Part shown: one piece after another, positions 12,814 through 19,395 of the stretch
How the letters are laid out: every line of letters begins with the position of its first letter
Numbering within the stretch: position 1 is the stretch's first letter
Assembly (NCBI GenBank): GCA_018265615.1
Contig: JABLYX010000078.1
Coordinates: 1 to 19,395 of the forward strand
DNA: 19,395 nt
From: Lentisphaeria bacterium
Lineage (GTDB): Bacteria > Verrucomicrobiota > Lentisphaeria > Victivallales > Victivallaceae
Direction of reading: 5' to 3'
The notes under the pieces: generated by a model
Database searches by the model: none
Told to the model about the DNA's origin: nothing
What the model saw: the letters and a program-made list of their open reading frames with translations, nothing else
Translations under genes and position numbers: made by a program

Positions 12814-15800
12814 AACAAATCCTCACGGCGGCGGCGGCCTTCGCCGCACTTTATGTTCAGGCGGCGGCGGTTAACTGGGAACTGCCGGAAGCGTACACCA
12901 CGGACAACGGCTTCCGCGGCGAAACGATTCTGAACGGCTTCTGGCTGGCGGGTGAAGAGACGGTGCGGGTCCCGGCCCTGCCGGACAAAAAAAAGGGGAT
13001 CCGGACCTTCCGGCGCAAATTCACCGTCCCCGAAGCGTGGCGCGGCAGGCAGATGTATCTTGAGCTGAACGGAGTCCGGGGCGAAGTGCGGATCGACGGC
13101 AAAACGGCCGGACGGCCCGCCGGGCAGGACTTCCAGGAATACCCCGTCTCTCCCCGGACGGACGAAGCGGCGGAGATTGAGATCGAAGCGCCGTCGATCG
13201 AGGGGGACGTCGTACTGCGTTCCATCCCGAAAGGGCTCCGGATCGCCGACAGCTATCTGCGTACCTCCTACCGGAAAATGTCCGTGACGCTCGATGTCGA
13301 GCTCTCTTCGCCGGAGGAAGCCGCCGTCGAAGTCGTCATCAGCCCGGAGCCGGACGGCAAAAACCCGGCGCTCTCCTTCACGCTGCCCGTTCCGGCTTCA
13401 GGCAGCGGCAGCATCACCGTCCCGTGGAAAAACCCGGAACTCTGGAGCCGCCACAATCCCCGGTTGTACTATTACACGCTGACGCTGCGGAACCGCGAGG
13501 GGAAAATCATCGACCGCGGCCTGCCGCGCAGCTTCGGCTTCCGCGAAGTGTGGATCGAAAACGGCTCGTTCCTGGTCAACGGAGTCCCCACCGCGATCTG
13601 CGACGATGCGTGGGAGGGGTCAATGGGCTACCGGAACATCTGCATCCCGCAGGCGGAGATTTTTTTCCCGAAACTGAAGGAGGCCGGGATCACCGGGGGC
13701 ATCCGCTGCAACTCCGAAAACGCCGTCCGGATGGCGGACCGGCACGGGCTGCATCTGCTGATGAACTGCGGCAGCTTCGTCCGGGTCAATATCTGGGATC
13801 CGAAGAGCGGCCTGACGCCGATGAACGGCGACGAGAGCCGGGACGACGTGATCCGCCGCGTGAAGCGCCTGCGCGAACACCCCTCGATCCTCGCGTGGAG
13901 CTCCAACACGGCCTACGCGCTGGCCTCGATGCACCCGGAGTATGCGGGGCAGCGCTTCAACTCGTGGGAGTACTTCCCGCTCTGCCGCGCCTCCGCCGAG
14001 GCGAAAACCGCACAGGAGCTCTTCCGGGAGCTGACGGAGCTGGTCCGTACCGTCGATCCCGAACGCGCGGTCGCCTCGCCCAACGGCCCCTGGAGTCCCG
14101 TGGAGACGGCGACGCGCTATCTGTGCGACAATCTCGACGTGCAGGAGCGCGAGGAGTTCTTCGATTTCTGGTCGCGCTCCGGTCCGGACCGCAAAGCCGT
14201 CTGGCTGACCGAGTTCGGTGTGCCGTTCGCGGGGCATCAGTACATCCGCTACATCGACCACCAGATGCCGCACGGCGGAATCTGGCCGAAGATCCATCTC
14301 GAGAACGCCGCGCGCTATTACGGCCCCCGGGTCTACCGCAGCGAGGGAGCGGCGGAGTTCGAAAACTATCCGCGCGACAACTATTACCGCCATATGCTCT
14401 ATCCCGTCGTGCAGCGCATGACCGCCGACAACGTCCGGCGGATCTGGCGCGCCTGGCGCACCTTCGGCGTCAGCGCAAGCGCCCACCACATCCTCAACGA
14501 GGGGTGCTTCGGCAAGCCGGAAAATCCCTCGCCGGAACACCGGTTCGGCTTCCGCGAGCTCGACGACCCGCGCCGTCCCGGCTTCAGCGTCGCCTCGCGC
14601 GGAACTTTCCCGATGCCCGGCATCGACCGCGAGACTCCGGCGGCGCGCGCCTATCTGGATGCGACGGCGTTCGTCGCCGGCTTCATCGGCGGGCCGGACG
14701 GGCGCTTCACCGCAAAGGACCATCTGTATTTCTCCGGCTCTCCGGTCCGCAAAAACTTCATCGTCATCAACGACCTCGACCGCCCGGCGGAGGTGAACGG
14801 GCGCTGGGAGCTGCGCCGGAACGGCACGGCGGCCGCCCGGGGCGACTGGCGCGGCACGGTCGGGGCCGGGATGCGCGAGAAGCTCCGCTTCGCGATCGAA
14901 TTCACCGCGCCCGAGGTGACGGAACGCACGGATTTCGAGTTGGTTGCGGAGGCGGAGATGGAGGGGCGGAAGCTCTCCGACACATTCGCGCTGACGATTT
15001 TCCCGAAGCACCGCGCCCCGGAGCGGAAGCTCTCCGACCGGACGATCTGGTACGCCAATATCAGCGACGACCTGACCCACGAGACGCCGCACCTCACCAT
15101 CAACCGCGACAACGCCGAACTCCTGAAACAGGCCGGAATCGGTGCGCGGCTGCTCGGAGGGCTGCGGAGCTATGCGTGGCACGGCCTCAGCCCGGCCGCC
15201 GCGATGGAGTTCCACCGCTCCCGTGAAACGGCGTCCGGCGTGCCGCGCCCCGGAGACCTGCTGATCCTCCCGGCCCGGACCCTGACGACCGCCCCCGACA
15301 GCTATCAGCATCTGCTGCGGCTCCTCGAAAAAACCGGACTCGACGAACTGGTCGCCGGCGGCCTGAATCTGCTGGTCATGGAGCAGGATCTCGACAACCT
15401 CTTCGGGATGACGACCGAGGAGACCCGGCCCCGGCAGGCGTTCATCGCGGCGGAGGGGCATCCGGTTTTCGACGGCCTGCGCGACTCCGACCTGAGCAAC
15501 TGGAGCGGCGAATCGCGCCTGCGCCCGGCGATCACGCCGACGGGCCCCGGCGAACAGCGTTTTCCGGAGCGGATCTGGCACGTTTCGAATACGAACGCGG
15601 TCGCCACACGAACACTGGTGCGTCCCCAGCGCGGCGCGGTGCGGGCACTCGCGGTGTGCGGATTCGACCTGCAGGAGAGCCCGCTGCTCGAGGTCGCGCA
15701 CGGGCGCGGCCGGATGCTCTTCTGCCAGTTCGACATCTCCGGCCGCTACGGAACCGATCCGGCCGCCACGCAGCTCTTCGACAATCTGGTCGGGTATCTC

Positions 15801-16262
15801 CTCTCCGCCCCCGCCCCCGATCCGAAACGCGGGGAGCTCGCGCAGCCTCCGGCCGGAAGCGTGGAGAAGCGCCCCCGCCTTTTCCAGGCGGACCGCCCGG
15901 CGGGCAGCAGCGGTTGGGGGATCACGTACGGCGAACTCTTCAACCGCGAAGCGATCTACCCGGACAACCGGCCGGTCAAGTCGCTCCCGGAGACAAGCTT
16001 CCCGGCCTTCGCCGGAAGCGGAACGGAGATTATCCGCAGGGAGCCCGGTGGTCCGCTCTTCATGAGCGCCTGGACTCCCGGAGATTTCTCGACCGGCTGG
16101 ATGAAGCGCAAAGCCGCCTGGATCCGCGCCGCGCTGATCGTCAATCAGAACGGCAGCCGCACCGACGGCCCCGCCCTCTCCCGGCAGGGGAATCCGACCG
16201 CCCTCTATCCGCACGTCTGGGTCGAAGGCTTCGTCCACCCCTACACCGCCGACATCTGGTGA
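12810..16262 (+). CDS. Secreted GH2-like glycoside hydrolase with altered acid/base position and GATase-like C-terminal domain
   Basis: A 1150-residue protein with a signal peptide (1-19, cut near AAA-VNW). Residues 60-120 form the GH2 sugar-binding jelly roll (TFRRKFTVPEAWRG, LELNGV). Residues 140-255 are the immunoglobulin-like domain, ending in the typical SFGFREVWIENGSFLVNGVP. Residues 255-620 are the TIM barrel. In active GH2 enzymes the acid/base glutamate follows asparagine in HPSI-x-x-W-S-x-x-N-E. Here the segment is HPSILAWSSNTAYAL, so Thr367 stands in its place. The nucleophile region WLTEFG is kept (E468). Residues about 735-1010 resemble a class I glutamine-amidotransferase/ThuA-like domain, as found at the C-terminus of some beta-galactosidases, and a further unrecognised domain ends the protein. 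It overlaps the beta-helix gene by ATGA. It could be a GH2 variant with a different acid catalyst, or a binding-only paralogue. Confidence 0.83.
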   Translation: MKQILTAAAAFAALYVQAAAVNWELPEAYTTDNGFRGETILNGFWLAGEETVRVPALPDKKKGIRTFRRKFTVPEAWRGRQMYLELNGVRGEVRIDGKTAGRPAGQDFQEYPVSPRTDEAAEIEIEAPSIEGDVVLRSIPKGLRIADSYLRTSYRKMSVTLDVELSSPEEAAVEVVISPEPDGKNPALSFTLPVPASGSGSITVPWKNPELWSRHNPRLYYYTLTLRNREGKIIDRGLPRSFGFREVWIENGSFLVNGVPTAICDDAWEGSMGYRNICIPQAEIFFPKLKEAGITGGIRCNSENAVRMADRHGLHLLMNCGSFVRVNIWDPKSGLTPMNGDESRDDVIRRVKRLREHPSILAWSSNTAYALASMHPEYAGQRFNSWEYFPLCRASAEAKTAQELFRELTELVRTVDPERAVASPNGPWSPVETATRYLCDNLDVQEREEFFDFWSRSGPDRKAVWLTEFGVPFAGHQYIRYIDHQMPHGGIWPKIHLENAARYYGPRVYRSEGAAEFENYPRDNYYRHMLYPVVQRMTADNVRRIWRAWRTFGVSASAHHILNEGCFGKPENPSPEHRFGFRELDDPRRPGFSVASRGTFPMPGIDRETPAARAYLDATAFVAGFIGGPDGRFTAKDHLYFSGSPVRKNFIVINDLDRPAEVNGRWELRRNGTAAARGDWRGTVGAGMREKLRFAIEFTAPEVTERTDFELVAEAEMEGRKLSDTFALTIFPKHRAPERKLSDRTIWYANISDDLTHETPHLTINRDNAELLKQAGIGARLLGGLRSYAWHGLSPAAAMEFHRSRETASGVPRPGDLLILPARTLTTAPDSYQHLLRLLEKTGLDELVAGGLNLLVMEQDLDNLFGMTTEETRPRQAFIAAEGHPVFDGLRDSDLSNWSGESRLRPAITPTGPGEQRFPERIWHVSNTNAVATRTLVRPQRGAVRALAVCGFDLQESPLLEVAHGRGRMLFCQFDISGRYGTDPAATQLFDNLVGYLLSAPAPDPKRGELAQPPAGSVEKRPRLFQADRPAGSSGWGITYGELFNREAIYPDNRPVKSLPETSFPAFAGSGTEIIRREPGGPLFMSAWTPGDFSTGWMKRKAAWIRAALIVNQNGSRTDGPALSRQGNPTALYPHVWVEGFVHPYTADIW

Positions 16263-16267
16263 GCCCC

Positions 16268-16299
16268 GCCCCTCCCGTTTTCCGCCGGGAGGGCATTTT
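16268..16299 (+). terminator. Rho-independent terminator after the GH2-like gene
   Basis: CCCTCCCG (16270-16277) pairs with CGGGAGGG (16286-16293) around an eight-base loop, followed by CATTTTC. It sits between convergent genes, six bases after the GH2-like stop codon, and touches the last base of the minus-strand gene. The short T run is on the plus-strand side. Confidence 0.65.
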
Positions 16300-18695
16300 C
16301 ACTTCCGGTTCAGCCGGAACTCCTTCGGGGTCCTGACCGCGCCTTCGAGCGAGAATCCGGCCAACATCCCCCGGAAGCCGCTGTCGAGGCCGAGCGTGTT
16401 GCCGATGCGGGGCAGCGAATTGACCGGCATCGTGAACGCCGGAGCGTTCCCCTCTGCGATATTCTCCCCGTCGAGGTAGAGCAGAAGCTTCCCGCCTGTG
16501 TAGAGCGCCGCGAGGTGTGACCAGCGGCCGGCAGGGAGCGCTATCTTTCCGGTCACGGCCGGAACGCTTCCGCGCCGGAACTTCGGGACGAGCTTCTCAT
16601 CCAGCGAAAGTTCTACTCCGCAGCGGTCCGAGAAGAGCGTCATCGCTCCGGCTTTTTCCCCGGGCTTCAGCACCATCTCCAGCGTGAACGGCCCGTAAGG
16701 CATTGTCCGCGAAGCGACGGCGATGTTGTCGTCCGCCCCGTCGAACCGGAGAAGCGTGCGCTCTCCACCCTCCGGCCCGGCGGCGCGCATCCATTCCGGG
16801 GCCGCCCCCTTCTGCACGCTCCACGAAAAACCGCCACCGCAGCCCAGCAGCGCCGGAATGCTCCAGCCGGAGGTGGAGAGCAGCAGATCCCCCTCCCCTT
16901 CGAGGAAATCGTAGCGGACGCGGAAGATATCGCGTTCAGGCAGCGTCATATTCCGGAGCTCCGGCTTCTTCAGCCGGGAGATGCGGCGGCTCCAGAGCGG
17001 CCAGTTCTCATCGAAATCCGAACCGGTCACGACGACCGGCTGCACGCTCGTACCGTCGAAACCCGCCGCCCGGTGCAGCGCCGGATTGCTGAAGCCGACC
17101 CGTTCCGAAACATCGGTCAGGCGCGCCACATAGACATCCTCGGGGGAGCGCATCGGCTCCGGCAGCGGCACGACGATTTCGCAGACCGGTTTCTTCTGAT
17201 GGCTGATCTCCCCCTCTGCGACGGGCCAGCCGTTGCGCAGCAGCTCGTACTTTCCGGCGAACGTCCAGCTGCGGAGCCGGATGCGGGCGGCGGGTTTTCC
17301 GGCGGATTCCACGATATCAAGCGCGGCCGCCGGGCCGGTCATGTCGTCCTGACGCAGGCGGACGGTCCGGACGCTCTCGACCCGTCCCGGACGGCGGATG
17401 ACCGGGTGCAGCTCCTTGAACTCCGGCTTCACCGTCCCGGCAGTCAGGGCCGCCTGGACCCGGATCACTTTCCAATCCTTCAACTGTTCATGCTTCAGCC
17501 GGAGGGTGCGGACGCCCATATCTTTCGGATTCAACGCGACTTCCGGGAATTCATGCAGCAGCTTTCCCGTTTCGTCCAGAAGCCGCAGCCGTACCTTCGC
17601 CGGCCGGGTCGAATAGGAGAAATTCAGTACTTCGATCGTAAGATCGTCACCCGTGACCACCTCGTCATGATAGCTGTAGACGACCCGGGGCGGGCGTTCG
17701 ACCGGTGCCGTTCCGCGCCATTTGTCGAGATACTCCCGGTTGATCAGCAGCAGCGCATCACGGTTCAGGACCGAAGGCTCGAACTGCGTCTGCTCGATAT
17801 AGTCGTTCCAGGTCGTGATGCAGACCCAGTCAACATTGTTCGCGAGCGCAGCCTCCCAGTTGTGCCGTAGCGTCCCGGAATTCAGGAACGGGCGGTAAAA
17901 TCCGCTGCCCTGCCCGATGTAGCCGACCGCGATGCCGCCGACCAGCATTCCATCCGGGCGCGCGGCCTTGAGCGCGGCGCGTCCGCTTGCAAGCCGCTCC
18001 TTCATCTGTTCCGGGAAGAATCCGTTACAGCCGAAGTCATAGAGGGAATCAAAGCCTCGGAGCGCCTCCTGCAGTTTCTCCCGGTTATCCCACATCGAGG
18101 TTTCATGCATCGGCTGGACGATATACCATGCGTCGAGGCCGCGCGTCGCCAGCTCCCTCCGCAGAGCCATCCATTCAGCGGAGGACTTGCCCCCGGCGTT
18201 GTAGACGAAAATCACCATCTTCCCATCGATCCGGCAGGCGTTCGGATGATCCTTCCAGGTGCGGATGAAGTTCCCGAGATGCTCAAGCAGATAGTCGTCC
18301 GGATAGCTGAGCCGGTCGATGCAGAGTGCGATTTTGAAGCCGGTTCCCTCCGCGTCGCGGAAAAAACGCGACAGGGCCGAAGTGTACGCTTTCGGGTCGA
18401 CCACATCGACGCAGAAACCGTCGAAGCCGTAAGCGCGGGCCGTGTCGATCTGTTTGCGCGCGCCGAAGAAGATGCCGGTGTCCCACTGCAGGTTCCGTCC
18501 GAGCAGCGTACGGTCGTTGAACGGATGCAGCATCCATGCCGGCGAGAGCGCCGCCCGGTCATAGCCGTCGGCGTGGTTGAACCCCCAGCCGACGTAGTGG
18601 GCCCAGCACATTTTCATCTTCCGCGGATCCTCCGCAAAGGCGGCCGTGCAAAATACGGACAACAGCAGCAGCAATACGGCTTTCATCTTCATCAT
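16299..18695 (-). CDS. Secreted GH71/GH99-like TIM-barrel glycosidase with C-terminal LamG domain
   Basis: A 798-residue protein with a clear signal peptide (MMKMKAVLLLLLSVFCTAAFA, cut before Glu22). Residues 26-330 read like the GH71/GH99-type barrel: CWAHYVGWGF (30-39), RAYGFDGFCVDVVDP (87-101, acidic residues D92, D97 and D100), FKIALCIDR, HPNACRIDGKMVIFVYN, and TTWNDYIEQTQFEPS (294-308), close to the TWNDYGES segment of alpha-1,3-glucanases and to the WNEW-type segment of GH99. Residues 330-640 appear to be beta-sandwich modules. Residues 645-795 are a concanavalin-like LamG domain (LRFDGADDN, PFTLEMVLKPG, GRWSHLAALYTGGKLLLYLDG). ATG 18695 has AAGGAAAC just upstream. It follows the pseudopilin stop by 16 bases, so the two form an operon. 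An alpha- or beta-linked glucan or mannan is a plausible substrate; the exact family is uncertain. Confidence 0.8.
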   Translation of the reverse strand: MMKMKAVLLLLLSVFCTAAFAEDPRKMKMCWAHYVGWGFNHADGYDRAALSPAWMLHPFNDRTLLGRNLQWDTGIFFGARKQIDTARAYGFDGFCVDVVDPKAYTSALSRFFRDAEGTGFKIALCIDRLSYPDDYLLEHLGNFIRTWKDHPNACRIDGKMVIFVYNAGGKSSAEWMALRRELATRGLDAWYIVQPMHETSMWDNREKLQEALRGFDSLYDFGCNGFFPEQMKERLASGRAALKAARPDGMLVGGIAVGYIGQGSGFYRPFLNSGTLRHNWEAALANNVDWVCITTWNDYIEQTQFEPSVLNRDALLLINREYLDKWRGTAPVERPPRVVYSYHDEVVTGDDLTIEVLNFSYSTRPAKVRLRLLDETGKLLHEFPEVALNPKDMGVRTLRLKHEQLKDWKVIRVQAALTAGTVKPEFKELHPVIRRPGRVESVRTVRLRQDDMTGPAAALDIVESAGKPAARIRLRSWTFAGKYELLRNGWPVAEGEISHQKKPVCEIVVPLPEPMRSPEDVYVARLTDVSERVGFSNPALHRAAGFDGTSVQPVVVTGSDFDENWPLWSRRISRLKKPELRNMTLPERDIFRVRYDFLEGEGDLLLSTSGWSIPALLGCGGGFSWSVQKGAAPEWMRAAGPEGGERTLLRFDGADDNIAVASRTMPYGPFTLEMVLKPGEKAGAMTLFSDRCGVELSLDEKLVPKFRRGSVPAVTGKIALPAGRWSHLAALYTGGKLLLYLDGENIAEGNAPAFTMPVNSLPRIGNTLGLDSGFRGMLAGFSLEGAVRTPKEFRLNRK

Positions 18696-18711
18696 TACGT
18701 TTCCTTTCCCG

Positions 18712-19377
18712 TCAATTCTGGCTCATCAGGGTCCATACCTTGTTGAGCTTCACATAATTGCCGTTATCCCAGTAGGTCCGCCCCCTCACCGGAAGATTTC
18801 CCTCATGCCGGAAGAAGGTCGAAACGCGGCCATCCTGCCGTACATTGTTCAGGAAAACGACGACGCCCCTGACATGGTTGTCCAGGCCGGGATCGTCCGC
18901 AATCAGCGCGGTCGGCGGCAGTTTCGCAAGCTTCGCATAGAAGAAAATCCCCGGCTGTACCGGTCCCCACCCCGGGCGGTTGTTGTAAAACAGCCCCTCG
19001 TGCGCCCAGGTGCGGTAATGCGGCAGCCGGGTCGTGCTTGAAGCGGCGGCGCAGGAGGAAAGCTTTGCCAGCGCACTCCCCCTGACCGGGACGTCCCCCT
19101 CCGGCGTGGATTCCCACGACGAGGATACATATCCCTTGATCATCTTGCCGTAAGCGCCGTCGCTCCATCCCCACGAAAGCGGCTGGGTGACGACATAATC
19201 GGTGTTGTCGTTCGCGTAGAACTGCACATAGTTCCCGAGCTGTTTGAGATTGTTCTGGCAGGAGGTTGTTTTGGCCCGCTCCCGGGCTCCGTTCAGCGCC
19301 GGCAGCAGCATCGCCGCGAGGATCGCGATAATCGCAATCACAACCAGAAGCTCAATCAGTGTGAATTCATGGCACAT
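18712..19377 (-). CDS. Pseudopilin-like protein with prepilin N-terminal methylation domain (5' end uncertain)
   Basis: At least 221 residues. FTLIELLVVIAIIAILAAM (5-23) is the assembly helix of pilin/pseudopilin proteins, with Glu9 as mature Glu5 and Glu4 at the -1 position instead of glycine. Only four residues precede the helix when read from ATG 19377, and no Shine-Dalgarno-like element is visible in the 18 bases upstream. The frame stays open to the window edge, so the true start may lie outside. The expected H-X9-DG motif is not met: the matching region reads RHEGNLPVRGRTYWDNG, with a longer spacing and an inserted residue. Its stop is 16 bases before the GH71/GH99-like gene, making it the upstream member of that operon. 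Role inferred as for the other two. Confidence 0.83.
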   Translation of the reverse strand: MCHEFTLIELLVVIAIIAILAAMLLPALNGARERAKTTSCQNNLKQLGNYVQFYANDNTDYVVTQPLSWGWSDGAYGKMIKGYVSSSWESTPEGDVPVRGSALAKLSSCAAASSTTRLPHYRTWAHEGLFYNNRPGWGPVQPGIFFYAKLAKLPPTALIADDPGLDNHVRGVVVFLNNVRQDGRVSTFFRHEGNLPVRGRTYWDNGNYVKLNKVWTLMSQN

Positions 19378-19395
19378 AATGTACAGTATGTGACG

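Noticed and set aside
13424..16238. Very long open frames on both strands overlapping the GH2-like gene (600 residues plus, 872 residues minus)
   Set aside because: They are arginine/alanine/proline-rich, lack recognisable motifs and follow the codon pattern of the GC-rich gene in the true frame.
1..19395. CRISPR array, insertion sequence, integrase, phage or toxin-antitoxin genes
   Set aside because: I saw no regularly spaced repeats, transposase motifs, terminal repeats or mobile-element genes; the tRNA at the left edge shows no adjacent integrase.

Overview
The window is about 19.4 kb of GC-rich bacterial DNA. It most likely comes from the Lentisphaerota/Verrucomicrobiota (PVC) group, with a Victivallis-like gut or anaerobic bacterium as best guess. 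That is an inference from gene content: several pseudopilin-like proteins with a TIGR02532-type N-terminus, two of them also ending in an H-X9-DG motif, sit beside large secreted glycosidase-like proteins, a LacI-type-sensor GntR regulator and a FAD-dependent oxidoreductase. No rRNA or other phylogenetic marker is present.

Region 1 (1-4943) is housekeeping. A tRNA-Val(GAC) is cut by the left edge and has a good promoter. Next, on the minus strand, is a cytoplasmic alkaline-phosphatase-superfamily hydrolase. Diverging from it is a tight plus-strand operon linked by ATGA overlaps: hisI, a three-part murB-ddl-membrane-anchor fusion, and an exported thioredoxin-fold protein that lacks the CXXC pair and carries a TPR-like tail. 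The operon ends at a GC-rich hairpin.

Region 2 (4943-9537) is on the minus strand. It holds a GntR/LacI-hybrid regulator, then a large FAD oxidoreductase with two dinucleotide-binding modules (the first degenerate), then an H-X9-DG pseudopilin with its own promoter at the end of the oxidoreductase gene.

Region 3 (9540-16299) is a plus-strand operon that diverges from the regulator and has the best promoter in the window (TTGTCT-N17-TATAAT with extended -10). It encodes an H-X9-DG pseudopilin, a secreted parallel beta-helix protein and a secreted GH2-like protein of 1150 residues whose acid/base glutamate appears to be replaced by threonine. A hairpin terminator follows. Region 4 (16299-19377, minus strand) is a pseudopilin gene followed 16 bp later by a secreted GH71/GH99-like TIM-barrel protein with a C-terminal LamG domain.

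Taken together, regions 2-4 look like a glycan-degradation locus without SusC/SusD or ABC transporter genes. Pseudopilin genes stand directly upstream of the secreted carbohydrate-active genes in two separate operons. The working hypothesis is that the pseudopilins help export, display or assemble these enzymes, under control of the GntR-type sugar sensor. This coupling is the most interesting feature of the window; the murB-ddl-TM fusion is second.
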